Assembly: GCA_043820105.1 (NCBI GenBank)
Contig: JBDREC010000109.1
Location: 1-39,545, forward strand
From: JBDREC01 sp043820105 [NCBI: Pseudomonadota bacterium]
GTDB taxonomy: Bacteria > Bdellovibrionota_F > JAHFAK01
DNA: 39,545 nt
Direction of reading: 5' to 3'
Shown here: positions 1 to 8,609 of the stretch, piece after piece
Layout: each line of letters opens with the position of its first letter
Numbering within the stretch: the stretch's first letter is position 1
Made by a program: the position numbers and the translations under genes
Notes under the pieces: model-generated
Databases searched by the model: none
Seen by the model: the letters and a program-made list of their open reading frames with translations, nothing else
Told to the model about the DNA's origin: nothing

Positions 1-164
1 AATAAAAATATATTTATTATAAAGGTTTATTGCATGACAGTGGGAATACAATAAGCCTTTAATAATAAAATATTTTTATTGCTTGAATAAGGAGTGTGGG
101 CATTAGCTTTTTGAAAAAGAGGTTTTGTAATGTTTTTTATAGGCCCGGTTTATTGTTTAGGTAT

Positions 165-626
165 TCAAATTGGAGATGATCCATTAATAATTATTCTGCC
201 TCTTTTTATGAAATTATAATAAGCACTTTCTAATAAAATCGCTGATAAACTGGAGGCGGCGTCATCAAAGGATATTAGCGTTAAATGTGCCGTTGGGTTA
301 TCTTGCAAGGCATTTGGCACCTTAGAAAAAAGTTCAATCATATATGGATATGACTTAACATTGGGTTCATAAAACCTATAAAATTGTTTCTTCCCAGTGC
401 TTTTTTGATGATTTTTATATTCACCTTTTTTAATAAAACTCCAAAAAACTTTTGCAAAATCAGCATCAACTGCCTCCAAAATCAATACAATATCCAAATC
501 CTTAGTTGCCCTGAACTCAAGATCAATTTCATTAAAGACAATATCACAAGCGCAACCACCGATTAGAACAAATTTGTCAGTATGTTCATTGAAATGTTTT
601 TTAAATATATCAAGCCCTCTTACCAT
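165..626 (-). CDS. AbiEii-like nucleotidyltransferase toxin, probably C-terminally truncated
   Basis: This 153-residue protein has the N-terminal layout of nucleotidyltransferase-fold proteins of the AbiEii/AbiGii kind: a GGCACD segment near residues 23-28, then an acidic TKDLDIVL motif near residues 41-48 that would carry the metal-binding aspartates. I recall family members continuing past this point with a LKAKA-type helical segment. Here the frame stops right after INGSSPI, and none of the other frames down to base 1 restores that segment, so the gene is probably truncated or frameshifted. Its start overlaps the end of the upstream regulator by 7 nt, the usual arrangement of an antitoxin-first AbiE pair. 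AbiEii proteins are toxins of type IV toxin-antitoxin systems. The fold is inferred from motifs and context; toxicity of this short form is doubtful. Confidence 0.55.
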   Translation of the reverse strand: MVRGLDIFKKHFNEHTDKFVLIGGCACDIVFNEIDLEFRATKDLDIVLILEAVDADFAKVFWSFIKKGEYKNHQKSTGKKQFYRFYEPNVKSYPYMIELFSKVPNALQDNPTAHLTLISFDDAASSLSAILLESAYYNFIKRGRIIINGSSPI

Positions 627-1603
627 TTAATCTCCTTCATCATATTTGCAAGTGCTTGCTCGATACGCTCACCTTTAACATCTTTAAGACATAAATAAAG
701 AGAAAATTTATCAATAGATCCATTATCTGAAAATAAAAATGGAGAATAGTACCAAACTTCTATTTTGGCAATCGCTTCATCTGGAAATTCAGACTTTATT
801 TTCAATACTTTATTTTTATTAATCAACCAATCGTTTTTCCCTATTGCAAAAACTTGCTGCTTTGGTGAAGCCAGCATGGAATATTTAGATAGAGCTGTCA
901 GGCTCGAGACCAGAACTGGCAAAGTCTTTGGCTCTGATTTAATCCATACTTCTGCCTTTACAGGTGTTTTCAGATAAGGCAATGCTTTTTTCCATAATTT
1001 CTTTCTAGTTATTTTAAAACTCATTCGTCTCTCTTTCCCTATAATGTCGATTTCACCCAGGCCATTTGATTCAATTTCATTGAAGGCCCTGGTCATGGAC
1101 ATACAGGAATATCCAAGCTTCTGTGACAGCATTGTAGGTGTAATGGGTCCTTTTATTTTTTTATTAAATATATAAAGTAATACTAACTGAGTAGAAGGAC
1201 TGAAATAATTACGTTTAACTTTTGCCTTTAAAAAATGTTCTCGTAAATCAATCTGCAAATATGGCAGATACATCTGATTTCCAGGCACTACAAAAGGTAC
1301 TTTGTACTTGATAAGCCTTTTTCTGTTATGTGATGATATATGTGATCCAACAAAAATAAGATCATTATCAAGATGTTTTTGTATTATTTGCATATGTTTA
1401 TAAATCATAGCCGGTGTATATTCATTATTATTTTTTAATAACATAATAATATAAAATTTAGATAATATCTCAATTTCATAAAAATCATATAAATCATGAA
1501 GAAAAAATGGAAGTGCTTTAGGTCTTGTTTGTTTTTTGAAAATTACATCCAAAGATAAAGTTTCTTTTAAATATATCCTGAATTTATTCAATAAATCATT
1601 CAT
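620..1603 (-). CDS. AbiEi-like antitoxin / winged-helix transcriptional regulator
   Basis: A basic protein of about 327 residues, immediately upstream of and overlapping the AbiEii-like gene by 7 nt. A winged-helix segment lies around residues 150-205 (a TPTMLSQKLGYS-type helix-turn-helix followed by a RAFNEIESNGLGEI recognition helix and a wing rich in Lys and Arg). The rest resembles no family I can name securely. An in-frame ATG exists at 1648, but a good promoter (TTGCAT, 17 nt, TATTAT) lies at 1639-1667, which would put that codon upstream of the transcription start. The ATG at 1603, preceded by AGAAAAGA, is therefore chosen. By gene order it should be the antitoxin and autorepressor of a type IV system. 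That role is inference; it could also be a stand-alone regulator whose partner has decayed. Confidence 0.6.
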   Translation of the reverse strand: MNDLLNKFRIYLKETLSLDVIFKKQTRPKALPFFLHDLYDFYEIEILSKFYIIMLLKNNNEYTPAMIYKHMQIIQKHLDNDLIFVGSHISSHNRKRLIKYKVPFVVPGNQMYLPYLQIDLREHFLKAKVKRNYFSPSTQLVLLYIFNKKIKGPITPTMLSQKLGYSCMSMTRAFNEIESNGLGEIDIIGKERRMSFKITRKKLWKKALPYLKTPVKAEVWIKSEPKTLPVLVSSLTALSKYSMLASPKQQVFAIGKNDWLINKNKVLKIKSEFPDEAIAKIEVWYYSPFLFSDNGSIDKFSLYLCLKDVKGERIEQALANMMKEIKW

Positions 1604-1638
1604 AATAAAAATCTTTTCTATGTTATCATTATTTATGC

Positions 1639-1667
1639 ATAATAACATTCATATTGTTAATATGCAA
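1639..1667 (-). promoter_or_regulatory. Promoter with palindromic operator for the AbiE-like pair
   Basis: Read on the minus strand, TTGCAT (1667-1662) is followed after exactly 17 nt by TATTAT (1644-1639). The spacer is overlapped by a perfect inverted repeat, CATATT-GTT-AATATG, at 1650-1664, a natural site for an autorepressor. AbiEi antitoxins are known to repress their own operon through inverted repeats. Confidence 0.5.
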
Positions 1668-1677
1668 GCATTTTGTT

Positions 1678-2134
1678 ATGACAGACTGTAATCACGCTTC
1701 ATCAACTTATCAAGATTTATTTTCAAAAAAAGTTATAAGCAATTTCAATGGAGGGAATATTTCATCAGATGCTGGTGGGCTATTGCTTCGTGAAGTTGAT
1801 CAAAAAATAAAGTTATTTGATCGATTCGCTGATTGTTTTACTGATTATCGAGATCCAGAAAAAATTGAACACACAGTTAGAGTGCTTATTTCACAAAGAG
1901 TTTATGACCTATGTTTTAATGAATGCATTAAGAACGATAGGACTTAAGAAAACAGAATTGTCAAAAGTTCAATGCTCCACAATGCAAGTGAAATTATTAA
2001 AGATTGGAGCAATAATAACGGTAAGTGTAAGACGAATTATTATTTCAATGTCAGAGGCATTTCCCTATGCTAAAATATTCAATAAAGTATTGTTAAATAT
2101 TCGAGGTGCCCCTTGTTATAGTAACGCTATTTAG
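1678..2134 (+). pseudogene. IS1380-family transposase remnant (internally deleted)
   Basis: The first part (from ATG 1678, frame open to 1947) matches the start of IS1380-type transposases: VISNFNGGNISSDAGGLLLRE, then a DPEKIEHTVRVLISQRVYDL segment. It runs out of homology at the position where a YEDLNDHD-like motif is expected. A second segment, in another frame to the stop at 2134, resembles the extreme C-terminus (KLLKIGAIITVSVRRI). IS1380 transposases are about 430-450 residues, so roughly two thirds of the gene, including the catalytic core, is missing between about 1935 and 1975. The element cannot encode an active transposase. I could not define both terminal inverted repeats; a TGAGAAATGCGGG-like string near 2326 may be a relic of the right end. 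Nothing else is recognisable in 2135-2364. Confidence 0.75.
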
Positions 2135-2364
2135 CCCACGCTAGTCTTTCACGGCTCTTTTTAACACAGACAATAGTATCCTCTTGCCTTAAATCTGGCA
2201 AATTTGAGAAAAATTATTCTAATCTCTATTATGCCACTAGTTGTGATAAAATTCTTGAGTGAAATTGTTGTAGTATACTAATAATTCTAAACTTCTGCTT
2301 AATTTTTAAGCATTACTTTCGCTAGGTGAGAAATGCGGGATAAGGACGCTATTTATCCCTTTAA

Positions 2365-2562
2365 TCACCCCCCAAACATCAACCTCTCAACATCAAACCC
2401 ATAAAGCATAGCCAACATCTTATAATAAACCGGCTTCGTAGGAAACGATTCAACTTCCCACTGGAAATAAGTTGATTGAGAAACCCCCAATTTTTCACTC
2501 ACCTGCCTAATCGTTAAGCAGTTTCTTTTTCTTAAATATAGCAATCTTTTCTGAAAAGTCAT
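2365..2562 (-). CDS. Small XRE-type helix-turn-helix protein
   Basis: About 65 residues, essentially one HTH_XRE domain: LRKRNCLTIRQVSEKLGVSQ forms the helix-turn-helix, followed by STYFQWE and a C-terminal helix ending RLMFGG. The frame could begin at 2574, but GAGG lies just ahead of the ATG at 2562 and that start is preferred. It is a probable DNA-binding protein without an effector domain, such as the regulator of a lost mobile element. The 3-prime flank is the transposase graveyard and the 5-prime flank a degenerate paralogue, so function is uncertain although the frame is intact. Confidence 0.7.
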   Translation of the reverse strand: MTFQKRLLYLRKRNCLTIRQVSEKLGVSQSTYFQWEVESFPTKPVYYKMLAMLYGFDVERLMFGG

Positions 2563-2631
2563 AGCAAACCTCATTTATTAAATTCGGATGCTAAAAGTAA
2601 AATTCAGAAGATATTTAAAACAAACAGCTAC

Positions 2632-2784
2632 TTAGCTACCTTTATCAAAATTATCACCAAACATAATCCATTCCAATTCCTTATGAAATATTTTAGCTAA
2701 TTCTAAATAATATATTGGATTTTTGGGGAAAGTATCAATTTCCCAACGATGATAAGTTGATTTTGGAATGTTTAATCTTGGGCA
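2632..2784 (-). pseudogene. 5-prime-truncated XRE HTH paralogue
   Basis: Minus-strand translation ending at TAA 2632-2634 gives PRLNIPKSTYHRWEIDTFP and then NPIYYLELAKIFHKELEWIMFGDN. This aligns closely with residues after the recognition helix of the neighbouring intact XRE gene (SQSTYFQWEVESFPTKPVYY and on to RLMFGG). The first half of the domain is missing; homology stops at the tRNA-Leu terminator at about 2784. It looks like a duplicated regulator beheaded by a recombination event beside the tRNA. Confidence 0.6.
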
Positions 2785-2820
2785 AAAACAAAAGGACTTG
2801 CTGATTCCAGCGAGTCCTTT
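2784..2820 (-). terminator. Rho-independent terminator of tRNA-Leu
   Basis: Minus-strand hairpin AAAGGACTCGCTG-GAAT-CAGCAAGTCCTTT, with one mismatch, followed by TTTTGTTTTTG. It lies just downstream of the tRNA-Leu gene. Confidence 0.85.
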
Positions 2821-2829
2821 ATCCTTTTA

Positions 2830-2914
2830 TGCCTGAGGCCGGAATCGAACCGGCACAGCCTTAAAGACCGAGGGATTTTAAGTCCCTTGCGTCTACCAAT
2901 TCCGCCACCCAGGC
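2830..2914 (-). tRNA. tRNA-Leu (anticodon UAA)
   Basis: A class II tRNA of 85 nt with a long variable arm. The acceptor 5-prime strand GCCTGGG pairs with CTCAGGC (one G-U pair) before discriminator A. The D-loop contains GGTAGACGC, the anticodon loop is CTTAAAA (anticodon TAA), and the T-loop is GTTCGATTC. The 3-prime CCA is not encoded. It sits at the boundary between decayed mobile DNA (1-2.8 kb) and the conserved operons that follow, a common integration boundary, although I found no att duplication. Confidence 0.95.
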
Positions 2915-3044
2915 TTTTTTAAAAAAGTGAAAAATATTTATAGATAGATCAATTAAGTGTCAATTAAAATTTAATCCTTGTACTTATAATTTTTTTTGAT
3001 ATAACCAATAATTATGGGTAATGGTTTGTAAAAAGGATGCTAAG

Positions 3045-6000
3045 ATGCCCAACAATAAAATAAAAAGTTTCAATCTATCTGATATTCAATATAAAACCCT
3101 TGCTGAAAATTCAATTCAAGGCATTGTAATAGCTAGTGGTCCTCCACCACAGTTTCTTTATGTAAATAAAGCAATGGCTAAAATGCTCGGTTATTCTCAA
3201 TCTGAAATGGAAAATTTTACTCCAGAGCAAATAGTTCAAATCGTACATCCTGATGATCGAGAAATGTTTTTCAAGCGCTTTAAGGAAAGAATCAATGGTG
3301 AAAATGTTGATGCTAATTACAATATAAAAGGAATCCATAAAAATGGAACTGTAAAGCACTTTGAAATCTGTTCTACTTTAATAAAAGATCCGAAGAAACC
3401 AATTGTCCAAGCTGTATTTCGTGACCTTACAGATGAACAGCATTCAAAAGACAACCTAGACTTTGAAAGAAAGCAAGCATTGTCAATTTATAATAGTATA
3501 AATGAATGCATTTATGTGATTGATCCTGAAACTTATACTATTTTGTTTGCTAATAATTATTTTAAGAAATTGTTTCAAGAAAATCCTATTGGAAAAAAGT
3601 GCTATGAAGTAATTGAGGATAACAAGATCCAATGCCCAAAGTGTCCTCATCAAAAACTAAAATTAGAGCCTGATAAAACTTATAAACGGCAGTTTGACAA
3701 TATAAAACATAATAAGCACTTCTTGGTGCATGAAAAAATCATTCGCTGGATAGATGGCAGAAATGTAATAATTGAACTTGCTATTGATATAACAGAACAA
3801 ACTAAAATAAATATGGAAATATCAATAATATCAGATTTGCTTTTTGAACTAGTAAATTTCCCTATTGATAAAAACTTGTATGAATTTATTTCAATTAAGT
3901 TAAAAAATCTAATTCCTAATTCAATTATTGCATTGAATTCTTATAATGAAGAAGAAAATGTATTAAAACTAGAAAATATTCTTGGAATTGATAAAAAAAC
4001 AATAGAATCTATTATTTCACAAAATAAATCAGATAAAGATGAAATCAAATTTCCAAATATTTCAACTGAAATAATTCAAAAATTAAAAACAGCCAATTTA
4101 AATTATCTTGGCAATGACCTATATACTTGTCTTTTTGGTGTTTTAGATAAAAATGTATGTAATTCAATTAAAGAACAATACAATATCAATCATATTTATT
4201 CTATTGGTATAAATTCAAAAAACAAGCTTATGGGTAATCTTACAATTCTTTCAAGTTCAGAAATGTGCCTTAACAAAAACTTCTTTGAAGTTTTAATAAG
4301 CCAAATTGCAATAATTGCTGAAAAAAGAGAACATGAAAAGGCATTAATAGAAAGTGAGAAAAAATACAGAGAATTTGCAGATCACCTTCCTCAAGCTGTT
4401 TGTGAAATTGATACTACTGGTAAAATATATTTTGTTAATAAAATTTGCTACGAAAAATTTGGATATATTAAAGAAGACTTTCAACATGGTCTAGATGCAC
4501 TTGAAATGATAGCACCAAAAGAGAGAGAAAAAGCCAAAATTAATATAGGCAAAATACTCGCAGGTAAAATGCTTGGTTATAATGAATACACTGCACTTAC
4601 AAAAGATGGAAAAAAATTTCCAGTTATTATTTATTCATCACCAATAAAAAAAGATAATAAGGTCTTAGGCTTTAGATCACTTATTGTAGATATTACTGAA
4701 AGAAAAAAATATGAACAATTTATTAAAGCCCAAAACAAACTTTCATTAAAAATTTTAAAGACTGAGGATTTAAAAGAAATTATAGATGATGCCCTAGATA
4801 TAATACTTGAAACAACAGCTCTTGATTGTGGTGGTGTTTATATCTTCAATGAAAAACTAGAAACTTTAGATCTTTTTACACACAGGGGTTTGTCTGATAA
4901 TTTCATAAAAAAGGTTTCACATTATGAAGTTAATTCTCTGAGCTACCAATTAGTATTAAAGGGAAAAATATTATATGAAAAATATGATGAACTTCCTGTT
5001 GAAAAAAGTAAAACTCAAATTAAAGAAGGGTTAAAGGCAATATTAATCGCTCCAATTCATTATAGAGAGAAAGTAATAGGCTGTGTTAACATAGCTTCCA
5101 AAAAAGCAGCTGAAATCCCGACAGAATCAAGGGATTTTATTGAGTCTATATTAGCTCAAATTGGCATTGCTATTTATCAAGAAAATATTCGACAAGCCCT
5201 GATATCAAATGAAGCCAAATATAAAAACCTATTTCACAATGCTCAAGTAGCATTATTTAGAACTAGGATTGAAGATGGAAAATGCTTAGAATGCAATAAT
5301 TTGATGGCTAAATTATTGGGCTATTCATCAAGAGAAGAATGTATTGAAAAATATATTGCACAAGAACATTATGTTGATTCAAATGCTCGAGAAACAATTT
5401 TAAAGGATTTAGATAAATATAAACAAATTGGAAATATTGAAGCATTAATAAAACTCGATAATGGCACTGAAAAATGGGTCGCCTATTCTGGTAAAATATT
5501 TCCTGAGCTTGGATATATTGAGGGCGCAGCTATTGATATAACAGAAGAAAAGAAAGCAAAAGAAGCACTCTTAGAAAGTGAAACAAGATTTAGAGAGCTT
5601 TTTAATAATATGTCACCAGGCGTTGCAGTATATGAAGCGTACAACAATGGTGAAGACTTTATATTCAAAGACTTTAATAAAGGTGGAGAAATAATTGAAG
5701 GAATAAATAAAAATGATGTAATCGGCAGAAAAGTGAGCGAAGTCTTTCCTGGAGTTTTTGAGTTTGGTTTATTTGATGTTTTTAAAAGAGTTTATAAATC
5801 AGGCATTCCAGAGCATCATCCAATTCGCTTCTATCACGACACCAACACTCAAGGCTGGAGAGAAAATTATGTTTATAAGCTTCCAACTGGAGAAGTTGTC
5901 GCAGTTTATGAAGATGTAACTGATAAAATGAATGCCTTGAAGGCTCTAAATGAGTCAGTTGAAAATTTCAAGGCTCTGGCTGACAATGCTTCTGACGGCA

Positions 6001-6980
6001 TTTTGCTAGCAAATGGAGGGGGACAACATGTTTATGCAAATCTTCAAGCCTCAATTATTACTGGTTTTTCCATTAGTGAACTGCTTAAAATGAAAGAACA
6101 AGATTTGGCTTATATTGGTGATAGTGAAAAAGTAAAAAAATATACTTTCAAAAGAATGCAACAAAAACCTGTAACTGGACAATATGAAGTTCGAATTAAA
6201 ACAAAAAACAATATAATTATTCCAATTGAAATTTCAGCAGCTAAGACTACCTGGAAAGGTCATCCCGTTAGCATGGCAATTTTCAGGGACATATCAGTGC
6301 GCAAGATTTTTGAAAAGAGATTAGAAGAAATTCCAAAAAAAATTATTCAAGCGCAAGAAAGTGAAAGAAGCAAAATATCAAGAGATATTCATGATGATCT
6401 GGGTCAAGAGCTTGTTGCATTAAAATTAGCATTGCAATCAATGATGGCAAATAAAGATAAATGTAAGTTCAATGATTCTGAGAAACAGCATACAATAAAT
6501 ATATTAGATTCTATCATTAATAAAACTCGAAATATTGCCTTGGGCCTCAGACCTACTGTTATTGACAATCTAGGTCTTAACTCAGCTATTGAATATGTAA
6601 TTGCAGAATTCCAAGCAAAATATAATTTAAATATTGATTCAATCGTTCCAAATTTAAAATCCCTTGAATTTAAGGGTGAAAAAATTAATTTTTTTAGAAT
6701 CATTCAAGAAGCATTATTCAATATAGTAAAACATTCTGAAGCTAAAACTACATCTATAAAAATCGATCTTATTAATGACTTGCTCAAAATGAGTATTTCT
6801 GACAATGGGAAAGGTTTTGACATAAATGAATTAAAAGGCGACAATGAGTTTTGCAAAATAGGTCTAGGTATTGAAACCATGAAAGAAAGAGCGAGTTTAC
6901 TTTTTGGTAATTTTAATATTATTTCGAAAATTGGCAAAGGCACTGAAATAAAAATAAGTTTACCAATTAAAAGAAAATAA
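3045..6980 (+). CDS. Multi-PAS/GAF sensor histidine kinase (HisKA_3, NarX/DegS class)
   Basis: A cytoplasmic kinase of about 1311 residues with no membrane segment. Approximate order: PAS (15-130), PAS (150-252) with a C-x2-C-P-H motif (C197, C200, H202), GAF-like (262-425), PAS (437-550), GAF (558-712), PAS (723-835), PAS (847-960), PAS (972-1087), a HisKA_3 dimerisation domain with the phospho-acceptor in RDIHDDLGQE (H1116), and an HATPase_c domain with N box IIQEALFNIVKH and G box DNGKGFD. HisKA_3 kinases phosphorylate NarL/FixJ regulators, and one follows 23 nt downstream. The ATG at 3045 is chosen because AAAAAGGA precedes it; an in-frame ATG at 3021 lacks a Shine-Dalgarno sequence. Six PAS plus two GAF domains point to integration of several intracellular signals (redox, ligand, gas). 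The Cys/His cluster in PAS2 could bind metal, an inference. Confidence 0.9.
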   Translation: MPNNKIKSFNLSDIQYKTLAENSIQGIVIASGPPPQFLYVNKAMAKMLGYSQSEMENFTPEQIVQIVHPDDREMFFKRFKERINGENVDANYNIKGIHKNGTVKHFEICSTLIKDPKKPIVQAVFRDLTDEQHSKDNLDFERKQALSIYNSINECIYVIDPETYTILFANNYFKKLFQENPIGKKCYEVIEDNKIQCPKCPHQKLKLEPDKTYKRQFDNIKHNKHFLVHEKIIRWIDGRNVIIELAIDITEQTKINMEISIISDLLFELVNFPIDKNLYEFISIKLKNLIPNSIIALNSYNEEENVLKLENILGIDKKTIESIISQNKSDKDEIKFPNISTEIIQKLKTANLNYLGNDLYTCLFGVLDKNVCNSIKEQYNINHIYSIGINSKNKLMGNLTILSSSEMCLNKNFFEVLISQIAIIAEKREHEKALIESEKKYREFADHLPQAVCEIDTTGKIYFVNKICYEKFGYIKEDFQHGLDALEMIAPKEREKAKINIGKILAGKMLGYNEYTALTKDGKKFPVIIYSSPIKKDNKVLGFRSLIVDITERKKYEQFIKAQNKLSLKILKTEDLKEIIDDALDIILETTALDCGGVYIFNEKLETLDLFTHRGLSDNFIKKVSHYEVNSLSYQLVLKGKILYEKYDELPVEKSKTQIKEGLKAILIAPIHYREKVIGCVNIASKKAAEIPTESRDFIESILAQIGIAIYQENIRQALISNEAKYKNLFHNAQVALFRTRIEDGKCLECNNLMAKLLGYSSREECIEKYIAQEHYVDSNARETILKDLDKYKQIGNIEALIKLDNGTEKWVAYSGKIFPELGYIEGAAIDITEEKKAKEALLESETRFRELFNNMSPGVAVYEAYNNGEDFIFKDFNKGGEIIEGINKNDVIGRKVSEVFPGVFEFGLFDVFKRVYKSGIPEHHPIRFYHDTNTQGWRENYVYKLPTGEVVAVYEDVTDKMNALKALNESVENFKALADNASDGILLANGGGQHVYANLQASIITGFSISELLKMKEQDLAYIGDSEKVKKYTFKRMQQKPVTGQYEVRIKTKNNIIIPIEISAAKTTWKGHPVSMAIFRDISVRKIFEKRLEEIPKKIIQAQESERSKISRDIHDDLGQELVALKLALQSMMANKDKCKFNDSEKQHTINILDSIINKTRNIALGLRPTVIDNLGLNSAIEYVIAEFQAKYNLNIDSIVPNLKSLEFKGEKINFFRIIQEALFNIVKHSEAKTTSIKIDLINDLLKMSISDNGKGFDINELKGDNEFCKIGLGIETMKERASLLFGNFNIISKIGKGTEIKISLPIKRK

Positions 6981-7003
6981 TAATATTGAGGCAGGGGTAA
7001 TTA

Positions 7004-7648
7004 ATGAACAAAACAAAAATTATAATAGTTGATGATCATGCGATCTTAAGGGCTGGTGTTAAAAAATTAGTTGAACAAGAAGCCAGTTTTGAGGTTGTAG
7101 GTGAAGCAGGTTCAGCGAATGAGCTTTATGCTATCTTAGAAAATACAAGCTGTGATCTTATAATACTTGATCTTTCATTACCTGAAATAAGTGGCTTAGA
7201 AATTATTAGTCGCCTTAAAAAATCACACCCTAAAATAAAAATTCTTGTACTTACAATGCACAAAGATTCAATGCATTTTAAACACTCAATTGCAAAAGGA
7301 GCAGCTGGATTTATATTAAAGGATGACGCTTTTGAACAGCTTCTTTTTGCAATAAAAACAATTCAAAAAGGAAAAAAATTCATCTCTCCATCAGTTTCAA
7401 ATATATTTATGGATAATTATATCAAAACAATTGATGAAGCTGAAAATACAAATATTGAAATATTAACCAACAGAGAAAAAGAAGTATTGAAAAATATCGC
7501 CAAGGGTCTTGCTAATAAAGATATTGCAAAAACATTAAATATTAGTGTTAGAACAGTTGAGTTTCATAGGCTTAATCTTTCGAAAAAGCTTGGCATAAAA
7601 ACTTCCGCTGGTCTTGTAAAATACGCTATTTCAAAGGGTATTATTTGA
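7004..7648 (+). CDS. NarL/FixJ-family response regulator
   Basis: A receiver domain (residues 4-120) has the acidic pair D10/D11, phospho-acceptor D56 (LIILDLSLPE), T84 and K106. A C-terminal LuxR-type HTH (about 150-212) has the NREKEVLKNIAKGLANKDIA and SVRTVEFHR motifs. The 214-residue length is normal. It lies 23 nt after the multi-PAS kinase, preceded by GAGGCAGGGG, and is its obvious cognate regulator. Targets cannot be read from the sequence. Its stop codon is 2 nt from the ATG of the alpha/beta hydrolase, so the three genes are probably one transcript. Confidence 0.95.
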   Translation: MNKTKIIIVDDHAILRAGVKKLVEQEASFEVVGEAGSANELYAILENTSCDLIILDLSLPEISGLEIISRLKKSHPKIKILVLTMHKDSMHFKHSIAKGAAGFILKDDAFEQLLFAIKTIQKGKKFISPSVSNIFMDNYIKTIDEAENTNIEILTNREKEVLKNIAKGLANKDIAKTLNISVRTVEFHRLNLSKKLGIKTSAGLVKYAISKGII

Positions 7649-7650
7649 TA

Positions 7651-8514
7651 ATGGAAGCAGATAGAATAAAAACTTTTGATAACATTTATTTACATGCTGA
7701 AATTGAAGGAAAAGAAGACCCTGAAAGCAATCCTTTAATCTGCCTAAATGGTGTAGGTGTTTCAACTTTTTTCTGGAATTATTTAAAATTATTTTTCAGT
7801 AAATCCAATCCCATCATAACGTGGGATTACCGAGGACATGGCTTATCTGACCAACCATTTAAAACAGATTCATTTAAATTCAATCATATTATAAAAGATT
7901 TAAATACAGTAATTAAATATTATAAACATAATGAGGTTGTTTTAATAGGTCACAGCATGGGCTCAATTGTAGCCTTAGATTACGCACATAAACACCCGGA
8001 TAGAGTTAAAGCAATAGTCATTATAGCCGGTTCATATGAACACATGCTTTCTCACCTCTTTAATTCATCTCATTCAAAATTTATTTTCGAAAAATTGTTT
8101 TATTTAAATTCAAAGTTTAAAGGAAGATTTGATTTAATCTGGAAAATACTCCATAAGTTTCCATTAAACTATGAACTCGCTAAGCTTTTAGTTGTAAATG
8201 GAAATTTTTGCAGAAAAGAAGATATGGAATTTTATTTTGAGCATATTTCAAGTATTAATTTTGATTTTTTAATGAAAGTATTTAAGGAAGCTGACAAATA
8301 TTCTGCAAAAAAGCTTCTTCCCCAAATAAATACACCAACCTTAATATTAGGTGGTGATAAAGACGTTTTCACACCAATAGAAAAATCATATGAAATGTAT
8401 AACCTACTACCAAACGCCGAAATCATGATCATCCCCAACGGAAGCCACGCTGCAATCATTGAACAACCTGAACTGATTAATTTACGAATCGAAAAATTCC
8501 TGCGCGACCTTTAA
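7651..8514 (+). CDS. Alpha/beta-hydrolase-fold protein
   Basis: A 287-residue cytoplasmic enzyme with a complete catalytic triad: nucleophile S102 in GHSMGS, acid D238 in GGDKDVFTP and H266 in NGSHAAI. A CLNGVGVSTFFW segment supplies the oxyanion-hole region, and a helical cap spans about 130-215. No signal peptide. The frame could start with TTG at 7645, overlapping the regulator stop, but ATG 7651 with an upstream AAAGGG is preferred. Substrate is unknown. Its coupling to a PAS-rich two-component pair recalls RsbQ, an alpha/beta hydrolase required by the PAS phosphatase RsbP in Bacillus; a ligand-generating role here is only an analogy. Alternatives include esterase, lipase or haloperoxidase-like activity. 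Confidence 0.85.
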   Translation: MEADRIKTFDNIYLHAEIEGKEDPESNPLICLNGVGVSTFFWNYLKLFFSKSNPIITWDYRGHGLSDQPFKTDSFKFNHIIKDLNTVIKYYKHNEVVLIGHSMGSIVALDYAHKHPDRVKAIVIIAGSYEHMLSHLFNSSHSKFIFEKLFYLNSKFKGRFDLIWKILHKFPLNYELAKLLVVNGNFCRKEDMEFYFEHISSINFDFLMKVFKEADKYSAKKLLPQINTPTLILGGDKDVFTPIEKSYEMYNLLPNAEIMIIPNGSHAAIIEQPELINLRIEKFLRDL

Positions 8515-8609
8515 TCGGCATTTATTTTTTATGAAAATTGTTAAGTATTGAACCCCATTTACATTTAAATAGTGGTCCGATTTCCTTTTCTAAAATCAGG
8601 CAAGTGCGC

